From: Deltaproteobacteria bacterium HGW-Deltaproteobacteria-12
GTDB taxonomy: Bacteria > Desulfobacterota > Syntrophia > Syntrophales > Smithellaceae
DNA: 64,000 nucleotides
NCBI GenBank assembly: GCA_002840565.1
Contig: PHBK01000009.1
Coordinates: 51,175-115,174, forward strand
Direction: 5' to 3'
Shown here: positions 37,315 through 46,900 of the stretch, in pieces
How positions within the stretch are numbered: the stretch's first letter is position 1
Layout of the letters: each line of letters begins with the position of its first letter
The notes under the pieces: model-generated
The model's database searches: none
What the model was told of the DNA's origin: nothing
The model's input: the letters and a program-made list of their open reading frames with translations, nothing else
Translations under genes and position numbers: made by a program

Positions 37315-38412
37315 ATGGAAATCAAAATCAAGAAAGCGTCGCTGAAAAAGAGGAAAGCCAAACCAACTGATGAATCACAGCTGGGTTTTGGCAAGATATT
37401 TACCGACCATTTTTTCAACATTAAATACAAGGAAGGTCGAGGCTGGTATGATCCGATAATCGAACCCTACCGTCCCCTGGAATTGGATCCAACAGCTATG
37501 TGCCTGCATTACGGCCAGGAAATTTTTGAAGGCCTGAAAGCATATCGCGGCGAAGGCGGGGCAATTTTTCTTTTCCGGCCGGAGGAAAATATAAAAAGAA
37601 TGGCTGCCTCCGCCGAAAGAATGTGCATGCCGCCCATGGATGCAGAAATATTCCTCGAGGCCCTGAAGAAACTAGTGATTCTGGAGAAGGACTGGATACC
37701 ACACGGCGCCGGCACATCACTTTATATCCGTCCCACCATGATCGCCACGGAGCCGGCTCTGGGCGTGCATCCCGCCAGTGAATACCTGTTTTTTATCGTG
37801 GTGGGGCCGGTTGGAGCCTACTATCCTCAGGGATTCTCCCCGACAAAGATATTTGTGTCGGAAGAATATGTGCGGGCAACACGGGGAGGAACCGGCAACG
37901 TAAAGGCAGCGATTAATTACGCGTCCAGCCTGTTTGCCAGCCGTATTGCCACCAATAAGGGTTACACTCAGGTTCTATGGCTTGATGCCATTGAGCATAA
38001 ATACGTGGAGGAAGTGGGTACCAGCAATATTTTCTTTTTTATCGGCGACGAACTGATCACTCCGCCGCTTGCCGGAACCATTCTGCCGGGAGTCACTCGC
38101 GACTCAGTAATTAAATTGGCCGGTTATTTAGGAACGACAGTTGTCGAAAGACCAATATCCATTCAAGAAGTCATTTCCGCCTCCGAAAACGGAGCGTTGA
38201 AGGAAGCTTTTGCCTCAGGAACGGCAGCAATTGTTTCTCCGGTCGGGCAGTTGTATTTCCATAATAAAGAATACTTAATCAACGGCGGTAAAACCGGCCC
38301 CCTGGCGGAAAAATTGTATAATGAAATACTGCAAATTCAATATGGCATGAAGAAAGATCCCTTTGGCTGGCGTGTTAAAATCAGGAACGGGAAAAAAGCA
38401 AAGAAAGGCTAA
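37315..38412 (+). CDS. ilvE: Branched-chain amino acid aminotransferase
   Basis: A 365-residue PLP fold IV transaminase of the longer BCAT2-like branch. Features are the N-terminal LGFGKIFTDHFFNIKYKEG, LHYGQEIFEGLKAYRG, the catalytic lysine in GGTGNVKAAINYA and the EEVGTSNIFFF loop. It interconverts branched-chain amino acids and their 2-oxoacids. A GGAAAGAGGAA ribosome-binding region precedes the ATG. The 90 bp after comM contain palindromes (CAGCCTAGGCTG) but no T-run terminator. Confidence 0.95.
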   Translation: MEIKIKKASLKKRKAKPTDESQLGFGKIFTDHFFNIKYKEGRGWYDPIIEPYRPLELDPTAMCLHYGQEIFEGLKAYRGEGGAIFLFRPEENIKRMAASAERMCMPPMDAEIFLEALKKLVILEKDWIPHGAGTSLYIRPTMIATEPALGVHPASEYLFFIVVGPVGAYYPQGFSPTKIFVSEEYVRATRGGTGNVKAAINYASSLFASRIATNKGYTQVLWLDAIEHKYVEEVGTSNIFFFIGDELITPPLAGTILPGVTRDSVIKLAGYLGTTVVERPISIQEVISASENGALKEAFASGTAAIVSPVGQLYFHNKEYLINGGKTGPLAEKLYNEILQIQYGMKKDPFGWRVKIRNGKKAKKG

Positions 38413-38697
38413 ATTCAATTTTTCCCCTTGGATACAAGTACTTGGATTTGTATTCCACAATCGTGTGGAAAAGCCTGTTGATAACCTTGTTGACAATCTT
38501 CGCAAATGCGCATTTACTACGATTTTACACCAAATTGCATGAGATTTAAGCAAGAATTATATTCAACAATAATAAGTATTTACAAATATGTTCTTTATTC
38601 ATGGCCACTTAGAGCAATACTGGTAAGATGATATTAACTCCCTTGAAAAAAATGTGCCAGTTTTGCTCATATTTTTCATTTTTTTAAAGGAAAAATA
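38413..38697. other. Intergenic region with a palindrome and DnaA-box-like sequences
   Basis: The 285 bp between ilvE and lolA contain a perfect palindrome TTCCACA-ATCG-TGTGGAA (about 38453-38470) followed by TGTTGATAA, one base from a DnaA box, and a TTGACA farther down that could be a lolA -35 box. No gene is visible. Too few boxes are present to call an origin. Confidence 0.35.
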
Positions 38698-39402
38698 ATG
38701 AAATTATTTTCAGATAGATATAAGCGGCTGAAAATCATTATAGCGCAGATATGGCTATGTTTTTTGTTATGTCTGATATTCAACCCTTCTCTGGTCCTGG
38801 CCGATACACCCGTGCCGATAGATGAAGTTGTGCGAGCACTTCAGCAGACATACGAAAAAACGCAGGACTTCAAAGCCGGCTTTATCCAGCAAACAACCAT
38901 TCAATCCATAAAGAAGACAGAAACCGAAGAAGGAACCGTCTTTTTTAAAAATCCGAAAAATATGCTCTGGGACTATTCCCAACCCAAAAAAAAGAAACTG
39001 GTCATAAATCCCCGCAAAGCCTGGCTTTATCTTCCCCAGGAAAAGGTAGCCTACACACAGGAATCCGATCATATGTTCAAGTCCAGGACTTTAATTAAGT
39101 TTTTATCCGGATTAGGGAAATTAAAAGATGATTTTTCGATTAAATACGCCGAAACCAAAGCCTCCGACAAACAGGGCAACTATCTGCTGGTTCTGACTCC
39201 GCTGGAAAAGACTCCGGCGCTGCATCCCTTTCAGGTAACAGTTGATAAAAACACCTTCCTTATTTTACAGATCAGTTTTGAAGACGCCCTGGGGAATGCC
39301 ACGCTACTGAAATTTTCTAATATTGCCACCAACACCGGCCTGTCCGAAAAAATGTTTCAATTCAAGCCGCCGGCGGGTGTTTCCATTTTCAATATGCCAT
39401 AA
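38698..39402 (+). CDS. lolA: Outer-membrane lipoprotein carrier protein LolA
   Basis: A 234-residue periplasmic chaperone. An N-terminal signal (IIIAQIWLCFLLCLIFNPSLVLA) is followed by the LolA fold: QTYEKTQDFKAGFIQQT, FFKNPKNMLWDYSQPKKKKL and INPRKAWLYLPQEKVAY. It shuttles lipoproteins from LolCDE to the outer membrane, showing that the host is a diderm. AAAGGAAAAATA supplies the ribosome-binding site. Confidence 0.92.
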   Translation: MKLFSDRYKRLKIIIAQIWLCFLLCLIFNPSLVLADTPVPIDEVVRALQQTYEKTQDFKAGFIQQTTIQSIKKTETEEGTVFFKNPKNMLWDYSQPKKKKLVINPRKAWLYLPQEKVAYTQESDHMFKSRTLIKFLSGLGKLKDDFSIKYAETKASDKQGNYLLVLTPLEKTPALHPFQVTVDKNTFLILQISFEDALGNATLLKFSNIATNTGLSEKMFQFKPPAGVSIFNMP

Positions 39403-39411
39403 GCTTTTCCT

Positions 39412-40338
39412 TTATTGAAAAGGATTTTCACAGTCAAAATCAGGCAGGAGATTATCGTCGCTTACTTCCTGAATAAAAAGGTTGTCAAAACCGAGATCCA
39501 GGGCAAAATCCAAAATCTCATTGTACTCTGCAGCGGTAATCCTGCGACCCAGTAGCGGGTGGTTTTGCAATTTGCCCGTCGGTGTGTATTGAGACATGAG
39601 GCTTACTGCTAAAGATGTTGACACATCCCTTTTAATCAGCCGGAAAACTTCTTTTGAATTTTCCAATCGGCCGGGCAATACCAGGTGGCGCACAATAACC
39701 CCTCTTTTAGCAACGTCGTTTTCCATCTCCAATTCGTCACCAACCTGCCGCACCATCTCTTTTAAGGACTCCAGGGCATAATGCGGATAGTCGCCAACGG
39801 AGGAGAAGGCAGCGCCGTCTTCTGCCACACCGTACTTGAAATCAGGCAGATAAATATCCACCATCTTATCCAGCATTTTGATGATCTGCGGGATTTCATA
39901 GCCGCCGCAGTTGTAAACGAAGGGAATTTTTAAGCCCTGCTCCCGCGCCAGAAGGAGTGCTTCCATAATCAATGGCGTCTGGGGCGTGGGGGTTACAGGT
40001 TCAATATTATGGCACCCTTGCTTCTGTAAGCCAAGCATTACCTGAGCCAGGGCCGGGGAACTCAGTTCCCGCCCTCCGGCCTTATGAGAAATCTGGTAAT
40101 TCTGGCAGTATATGCATCCCAAATTACAGGACGAGAAAAAAATAGTTCCGGCCCCGCGGGTCCCGGAGAGGGGCGGCTCTTCGCCATGATGAGCCAGTGC
40201 GCAATCCATGATAATCTTTGCCGGCAGACGGCAGATGCCCAGCTGCCCATGGGTACGGTCAACATGGCACTGGTGCGGGCAAAGTACACAATCCTGATAG
40301 ATCTCTTTCAGTGAAGCTATCGTATCTTGGAATTCCAT
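39412..40338 (-). CDS. Radical SAM protein, PflA-like (COG1313 type)
   Basis: A 308-residue radical SAM enzyme. The cluster motif is CNLGCIYCQNYQIS (CxxxCxxC). An extra N-terminal cysteine set, CVLCPHQCHVDRTHGQLGIC, is typical of the uncharacterised PflX/COG1313 group. GAGTIFFSSCNLGCIYC and EPVTPTPQTPLIMEAL are further family traits. It probably activates a glycyl-radical enzyme or modifies a protein, but no partner is nearby. It converges with lolA (10 bp between stops). Confidence 0.88.
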   Translation of the reverse strand: MEFQDTIASLKEIYQDCVLCPHQCHVDRTHGQLGICRLPAKIIMDCALAHHGEEPPLSGTRGAGTIFFSSCNLGCIYCQNYQISHKAGGRELSSPALAQVMLGLQKQGCHNIEPVTPTPQTPLIMEALLLAREQGLKIPFVYNCGGYEIPQIIKMLDKMVDIYLPDFKYGVAEDGAAFSSVGDYPHYALESLKEMVRQVGDELEMENDVAKRGVIVRHLVLPGRLENSKEVFRLIKRDVSTSLAVSLMSQYTPTGKLQNHPLLGRRITAAEYNEILDFALDLGFDNLFIQEVSDDNLLPDFDCENPFQ

Positions 40339-40385
40339 TTTAAATCCTCAAGGAAAGCATGGGGAGAAAATTTTATATAAAGGGA

Positions 40386-40553
40386 TGCTGACTGTTCAAA
40401 TACCCTAGAGGGCACGCGAAGGTTTAGATGCAAGGCATCGCGAGGATCGAGCAGCGGAGCATACTTTAGCGGTACGTGAGCAGCGAGAGCCGAAGCATAA
40501 CGTAACCTAAAGGTCATAAACAGCAGATAAGCCTTTTTCAACAGCCAGCTAGA
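40386..40553. repeat. MITE-like element beside the patatin gene
   Basis: This roughly 168-bp stretch has imperfect terminal inverted repeats (CTGACTGTTCAAA near 40388; TTTTTCAACAGCCAGC near 40535) and a GC-rich core with repeated GAGCAGCG motifs. There is no coding content. The right end overlaps the last codon of the patatin-like gene. It looks like a small non-autonomous transposon, though only one copy occurs here. Confidence 0.4.
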
Positions 40554-41616
40554 GTCTTTCGATCATATCCTTGATCTTCCCGCTTTCCACAAGCTCTAAG
40601 AATTCCTCGCCCAATGGAGAAGCTATCTCCACCGCTTTCCGCCAGTTTTGAATTCTTGTCTGGTGATCATCAATGTAAGTAAGAAAATCTGTGCGATCCG
40701 GTATTTTTTCTCCCGGCAGCTTTTCCACGAAGCTTTGCGCCGGAAAGACCATCAGAACATTGCTTAGCGCTTCCTCATCCGGCTTGCGGTTAACCTTGAC
40801 CTGATCCAGCCAGCCCGGAATAATTCTTTCCTGATGATGCAAAAACAGCACAATTTCATTTTCTCCGGCTGCGTACTGATGCGTCAAATGATAATCAATC
40901 AGACCGCCGTCACGATAAACTCCGCGCGGTGCGCCGTAAATATCATGCACCCCGGCAACAACCAGCGGAATGGCGCCGCTGGCCATAACAGCATGTTTGA
41001 AGTTAAACTCATTGATGTTGACAAAAGAACCGCGAAATTGCGGGCGAAAACAAAAGGCCGGCGGCTTCGATCCCTGGTAAAACACCACCCGGTCGGCAAA
41101 GAGGTAAACATTATTGCGGCTGAAGAAATTCAGCAGATAGGCGGCTGCCAAGCCGGTTTTCTGCAACCATATTTGCTCTGCAGCAACCAGATTGCGCGAA
41201 CGGGCGGTAATCACTGCCAAACGGTATTTCTTGTGCGCCAGAGCAAAGGGCAGCGCATCATCTTCCAGATACAGGTTCATTAAATCTCTAAATTTTCCCA
41301 GTATCGTCGACGGCGTATCGGCCTTGGAAATTCTAATATTGATATAAGCATCGAGCAGTTTTTTATAGCAGACGGTGGCGTCCGGCTGAAGCCAGGCGGC
41401 AAATCGCCAGGCACCGGCAGAAGAACCGATCAGATGGACAGGACGCGTGCGCCCCAAGACACCGCTGTTCATCAGACTTAAATCGAAACCGCTGGATATC
41501 AGCCAGCGTGGTCCGGCCGCGGGCCCGAAATAGGCGGAAATGGAATCATAATTGAATCCGCCGGCTTTAATAATCTCATAAACGCGTTTGCCGGCTTTAA
41601 TTCTCAGTGAACTCAT
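40549..41616 (-). CDS. Patatin-like phospholipase/acyl hydrolase
   Basis: A 355-residue protein with the patatin catalytic dyad: nucleophile Ser in GSSAGAWRFAAW (GxSxG) and Asp in YRDGGLIDYH (DGG). The N-terminus ISAYFGPAAGPRWL could be the oxyanion-hole region. It likely hydrolyses membrane or storage lipids in the cytoplasm or at the membrane; no signal peptide is seen. The stop lies at the edge of the MITE-like element. Confidence 0.85.
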   Translation of the reverse strand: MSSLRIKAGKRVYEIIKAGGFNYDSISAYFGPAAGPRWLISSGFDLSLMNSGVLGRTRPVHLIGSSAGAWRFAAWLQPDATVCYKKLLDAYINIRISKADTPSTILGKFRDLMNLYLEDDALPFALAHKKYRLAVITARSRNLVAAEQIWLQKTGLAAAYLLNFFSRNNVYLFADRVVFYQGSKPPAFCFRPQFRGSFVNINEFNFKHAVMASGAIPLVVAGVHDIYGAPRGVYRDGGLIDYHLTHQYAAGENEIVLFLHHQERIIPGWLDQVKVNRKPDEEALSNVLMVFPAQSFVEKLPGEKIPDRTDFLTYIDDHQTRIQNWRKAVEIASPLGEEFLELVESGKIKDMIERL

Positions 41617-41805
41617 ATTCTATTCCACAAGGCAAATACCTTGACATGATAACTATTGTCTTGTAAATAAACCACAAATTATTTGCTGGCAAAAGCTCAA
41701 GATTGCTGTGCTTTTAAAGTTCCGAAACTGATTGTATTCGAGGCGGCTTTTATCAATAATTAAGAAAAAAGCAAGTAATTTTATTTTTTTAGCATAGGAC
41801 ACCTG

Positions 41806-43062
41806 ATGGACATAAAACATTCCGTAAAACAAATAGCGCAAAATGCACAGGCGGCATCCCGACAGCTGGCGAGGATTTCTACGATTGTAAAAAACAAAGC
41901 CCTGCTGCAAATGGCCGACGAGCTCATAAAAAACACCGATCAGCTGCTCGCTGCAAACGCCCTTGATATCACTGAGGCAAAAAAGCTTGCGCTATCCGAA
42001 GCAATGATCGATCGCCTGGCTCTGACAAAACTGACCATTGAAGACATGGCCCGGGGGTTCAGGGAAGTCGCCGCACTGCCCGATCCCACCGGCAAGGTAT
42101 CAGCAATGTCGCGCAGGCCCAATGGCCTGCTGGTGGGCCGGATGCGCATTCCCCTGGGCGTCATCGGCATCATCTATGAATCCCGTCCCAATGTCACGGC
42201 TGACGCATCCGCCCTTTGCCTGAAATCCGGCAATGCGGTAATACTGAGAGGCGGGTCGGAAGCAATTAATTCCAATCGGGCCATCTGCTCCCTTCTCCAG
42301 AGAGTCCTGCGTAAAAATCGACTGCCGGTTGCAGCTATTCAGGTAATTCCGACAACTGAACGGGAAGTCGTCTATGAGATGCTGCAACTTGAAGAATATA
42401 TCGATTTAATCATCCCGCGCGGCGGTGAGGAATTAATCCGTGCCGTTGTGGCGCAGTCAAAGATACCGGTTATCAAGCATTACAAAGGCGTATGCCATAT
42501 TTTCGTTGATGCCTCCGCAGATATGGAAATGGCGGTAAATATCTGCCGTAATGCCAAGGCTCAGCGTCCCGGTGTTTGCAATGCCCTGGAGACAATGCTG
42601 GTGCACAAAGATATTGCCCGCAAATTTCTGCCGCGGGCGGCGGAAGAATTGAGTAAAGCGAATGTATCCCTGAAAGGCTGCAACAAAACGCGCAGGATAT
42701 TAAAGGATATTGCTGCGGCGACCGAAGCGGATTGGTATGCGGAATATCTCGATCTGATTCTGGCGGTACGCATTGTAGACAATATTGACGAAGCAATCGC
42801 CCATATTGAAAAATATGGTTCTTTACATACAGAGGCCATTATAACTTCCGATTATACAAATTCGCAGCGTTTTTTAAATGAAGTGAATTCATCGACCGTG
42901 CTGGTTAATGCGTCTACCCGCTTCAGCGATGGATTTGAGTTGGGGTTGGGAGCAGAAATCGGCATTTCCACGACGAAGCTTCATGCTTTCGGTCCGATGG
43001 GACTGGAAGAATTGACAACCGCAAAATTCATTATTTATGGCAATGGACAGGTGCGCACATGA
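41806..43062 (+). CDS. proA: Gamma-glutamyl phosphate reductase
   Basis: ProA (418 residues) reduces glutamyl-5-phosphate to the semialdehyde in proline synthesis. Typical segments are the N-terminal [51 protein letters not shown], the catalytic Cys in [13 protein letters not shown], and the C-terminal [13 protein letters not shown]. The stop overlaps the nadD start by 4 bp. A proB homologue is not in the window. Confidence 0.97.
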   Translation: MDIKHSVKQIAQNAQAASRQLARISTIVKNKALLQMADELIKNTDQLLAANALDITEAKKLALSEAMIDRLALTKLTIEDMARGFREVAALPDPTGKVSAMSRRPNGLLVGRMRIPLGVIGIIYESRPNVTADASALCLKSGNAVILRGGSEAINSNRAICSLLQRVLRKNRLPVAAIQVIPTTEREVVYEMLQLEEYIDLIIPRGGEELIRAVVAQSKIPVIKHYKGVCHIFVDASADMEMAVNICRNAKAQRPGVCNALETMLVHKDIARKFLPRAAEELSKANVSLKGCNKTRRILKDIAAATEADWYAEYLDLILAVRIVDNIDEAIAHIEKYGSLHTEAIITSDYTNSQRFLNEVNSSTVLVNASTRFSDGFELGLGAEIGISTTKLHAFGPMGLEELTTAKFIIYGNGQVRT

Positions 43063-43706
43063 AATGGGGTTTACTGGGGGGAACATTTGATCCGATTCAT
43101 TTCGGACATCTGCGGGCAGCGGAAGAAATGCTGAGGATTTTTGATTTAAACCGGATTATTTTTATGCCTTCATCGCGGCCGCCTCATAAGCTGGAAGCCG
43201 CCATCACTTCTTTCTACCATCGCGAACAGATGGTGCGAATGGCCATTGAAGGCAACGTCTCCTTTTCCTTTTCCGATGTAGAAAATCTAAAAGCCGGCAA
43301 ATCCTATTCCGTGGAAACAGTAGAACATATTCTAAACAAATATATGGAAAATCTGGAACTTTATTTCATCATCGGTCAGGATGCTTTTCAGGCAATTACT
43401 TCCTGGAAAGACTGGGAAAAGCTTCTTCTGCTGTGCAACTTTGCCGTTATGACCCGTCCGGGTTACGAACAAAAAGGGCTGGCGCATATACTGCCGGCCG
43501 ATTTCGCTTCCCGCTTTACCTATGATCAAAAAGTCGATGGATATCAAGGGCCGACCGGGCATGTTATCTATTTCCGCGGTGTTACTTTTCTGGATATTTC
43601 CTCTTCCCGCATTCGCGAAAATGTCAATGCCGGGCAATCCATCCGTTACCTCGTCCCGGACAATGTCCGCAATTATATTATGAAGAATTCTATATATAAG
43701 AAGTAA
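43059..43706 (+). CDS. nadD: Nicotinate-nucleotide adenylyltransferase
   Basis: NadD (215 residues) makes deamido-NAD from nicotinate mononucleotide and ATP. It has the nucleotidyltransferase signature [18 protein letters not shown] and the ISSxxIR-type motif [11 protein letters not shown]. Translation is coupled to proA by the ATGA overlap; the proA-nadD pairing is common in bacteria. Confidence 0.96.
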   Translation: MKWGLLGGTFDPIHFGHLRAAEEMLRIFDLNRIIFMPSSRPPHKLEAAITSFYHREQMVRMAIEGNVSFSFSDVENLKAGKSYSVETVEHILNKYMENLELYFIIGQDAFQAITSWKDWEKLLLLCNFAVMTRPGYEQKGLAHILPADFASRFTYDQKVDGYQGPTGHVIYFRGVTFLDISSSRIRENVNAGQSIRYLVPDNVRNYIMKNSIYKK

Positions 43707-43839
43707 CTGTAAATTTTATCCCTTTAAAGCGATAATGTGTAAAAGTTTATAGACTTCAAAAGCATGACTACGAATTCTTAAGGATGCGTAGTCATGGAAA
43801 CTTTGATTTTTGACACAGCCAAAGATGGGGTATATGGGG

Positions 43840-43960
43840 AATTGGGCGGACATTTTCTTGGTCAAATTATTCTTGATCGATTTATGTTATACTGTATTTA
43901 TATAATGTTACTAAATAATTCAGCCGGACATTCTGATGGACATTTTGGTAATTACAGGTT
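43840..43960. mobile_element. Possible IS21-like terminal-repeat relic
   Basis: Motifs GGACATTTTCTTGGT (43848-43862) and GGACATTCTGATGGACATTTTGGT-like sequence (43926-43949) resemble the multiple terminal repeats of IS21 elements and the relic at 9.9 kb. No transposase is present. It lies in the 279-bp gap between nadD and the helicase fusion, which otherwise shows nothing coding. Confidence 0.3.
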
Positions 43961-43985
43961 CGTTTAAATATCCGATCCGTTTTCT

Positions 43986-46900
43986 TTATCGGGGTAGCTT
44001 GCTGAAATACAATTCCGGCAAAATGATTTTTACTTCTTCTTTTGCATCCTGTTCTTTCCAGTAAAGGATAAAGCCGACCTTCACCTCATGAAGGATAAAT
44101 CCGCTTTTTTCAATTGCAATCAATTTTTCATGGAATCGCCTTGAAAACTTCAAAACCAATTGCCCGTCTGGATTGGCCCAGCCATCTTCGGCTTTAACAA
44201 GGCTGTCACCACACATCAGGCTTGCCATATATTTTTGGACATTTTTAAAATATCCGAGATTGACATCCTTATGGGTCAGATGCATGACCATTTTAGCCAG
44301 TGGCAAATAGCCGCTCCGCATTGCTTGCCGTTCCAGCCCTGCCGCGAGAATGCCTTTAAAATGATCACCATTGAAATATATATTTAAGCGCTGCTTCGCC
44401 CTGGTCATAGCCACATAGAGCAACCGTTTATCTTCATCTGATGAGACGTTGTGGTTTGTAAGCATCATGAAGACATTGTCGAATTCTTTCCCCTTGGCTT
44501 TATGCATGGTTGAAACAAGAATAACTTGACCACTTCCATGGACAAAATCTTCGAGTTTTGATTCTTTGATGAAGACATCCAGATCCGATTTGTATTTCTG
44601 TTTGGGATTGGTCACTTCAAAATCTTTTATGAGATTAGCGCATATATCGAGTTTTGAGCTTTTGCAGAAGGTGTTGATTAATGCTTGTTTCGCCTTTTCC
44701 CAAGATTCGTTGCCAATGGTGAAAACATCATCGGCGAGATTTAACCGGTTTAAGAAAAACCGCACCTCCTGAAGATTGAATAAGCTGAAGCCGTCATTGG
44801 TTTGAACCAGCTTTGCCGGCATGCCTTTATGATTTAGACACCCGACAATCTGTAGCGCTTCCTCATTAGTCCTGGTCAGGACGCAGGTCGTACCGGAAAG
44901 ATCTGATGTGAGAAGGTCTTCCACAAGGGGTGTTGTCAGTTGATCATCCTTTCCTTTGACCAGTTTTACCAATCCGTTATCTCTTTGCCTGGCAACGACA
45001 GACGTTGTTTTCAAGCGATGTCGAATTGTTTTTGCAAAGGCATTGGTAAATTCAACCAGATTATTTTTGCTCCTGAAATTTTCTATCAACTCGTATTTGA
45101 CTGCCTGCTTTTCCTGAATAAACCGAACTAAATATTTGGCGCTGGCGCCCCGGAATTCGAAAATATTTTGGTCGTCGTCGCCAACGGCAATGACTCTCAT
45201 TTCTTCGTTTTGTTCCATCAGTGCATTTATCAAGGCAAACTCGTTTGCATCCATGTCCTGAGCTTCATCTATAACCAGAACCGTTTTGGTAATCCGGCTG
45301 GATTCGACCTCTCTGTTTTTGATTTTTTCAACGGTTTTTTTGAGAATGGCGTCAGATTTTTCCAGGCTGCCAACCTTGCCCAACAAATCGAAGCAGTAAG
45401 AGTGAAAGGTTTTTATTTCGATATAGAGGGCGGCATTGCCAATGAGCGCCAGAAGTCTCTTTTTAAATTCGGTGGCGGCTGCCCTTGAAAAAGTCAGCAT
45501 CAAAAGCTGCTCATGCTTGACATCTTCCATCAACAGCAGGGAAGCCAGTTTGTGAACCAGCACCTTCGTTTTTCCGCTGCCCGGCCCGGCGGCAACTGCA
45601 ATGAACTTTGCTTGATTGTCCTTGATGATATTTAATTGTGTTGGAGTCAGTTCGCCGAACAGTTGTCTGAATTTGGCAGGCGTGATGTTCCGTCTGATCT
45701 CATTGAGATGACTTCCCTTGAAGTATTTATTCAGGAATGAATGGTAGTTCAAACGGAAGTAATCCTCCACAAACTGTAAAGCACTTTGGTAATCCCCAAG
45801 CATTTTTCGGGCATATTCGCCGACAATGTGAATTTGCTGAACCTTGTTTTCATAAAACTGATCAAGTTTTCGATAATCCTCAACCTTGTATCTTCTCTTA
45901 TTGTCTTGTTCCAACCGGTTAATGGTCAATTGGTTATAGACAACCAGAAATCCGCCTTCAATCTTAACGGCTTCGATTCTCGACAGATAAAAAAGCGTAT
46001 CTTCAATATCTTCTATGGAGACCTTTACTTTAAACAGCGCCGAATGCTTCTCGTATTCGTCTTTCAATTCATGGACTGAGAATTCGATCAATACTTCTTC
46101 TTTTTCCGCTGCTTCATTTTCCGGTTCGAGTTTACTTTTTTCAAAGAGATACTCTACTATGAAACACGCAAGACCATGCCGTTTCTCCAATTTATCTTTC
46201 AGGGTTTTCTTCGGTTGAATAAATTGAATAGCGATGTGATTTCTGGAATATTCCGACATACGGCTTTTAATCCAATTCTTTATCGCCCAGAAATTCAAGA
46301 TGGTTTTAATCTTATTGGGTGCTACGGCATCACAACCTTTTTCCTGGGCCAATTCATTAAGTTCCTTGAGGTGATAAGTCTTTTCTTCATCTTCAAGAAA
46401 CGGCAAAAGAAAGCGTTCGATTCTGCCGTAGGTTTCAACAATTTTCAGAGAATTATTTTTATTTTCTCCTTTCCGGATAAAAGCGGTCAGGTCTTTGGCG
46501 TCTGCCAGGATTTTTAATTCGCGAAGCTGGTTTATAGCTGCAATGACTTCTTCTTTAACAATGCCCAAATGATCGGAAATATAATCGATGCGCGATTCTG
46601 CAACCTCCTCGTTTGAGTATCTTCGGCTTTTGCTTGAAAACAACTTCTTAATAATACGGATGGCTTTTATTTTTTGATTTTCGCCAAGCCTGTCTGATGC
46701 GTTTATTTTTTCAATGGCTTCCTGGGCAGTTTTCGTCAGAATGCTGTTGGCATAAATGCGAGGCATGTTTTGTCCTCGCTTTAGATAGCCCGACTCTTCC
46801 AGGGCGGCGATGGCCGTTTTCACCCTAGTTTCTATTTCAGCAACATTGTCGTCCCATCCTGCTTTTCTCGCAATCTCCAACGCCGAATTAGAAACGGAGG

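Noticed and set aside
38453..38490. DnaA-box-like sequences suggesting a replication origin
   Set aside because: Only two imperfect boxes and no AT-rich unwinding region or dnaA/dnaN neighbours.
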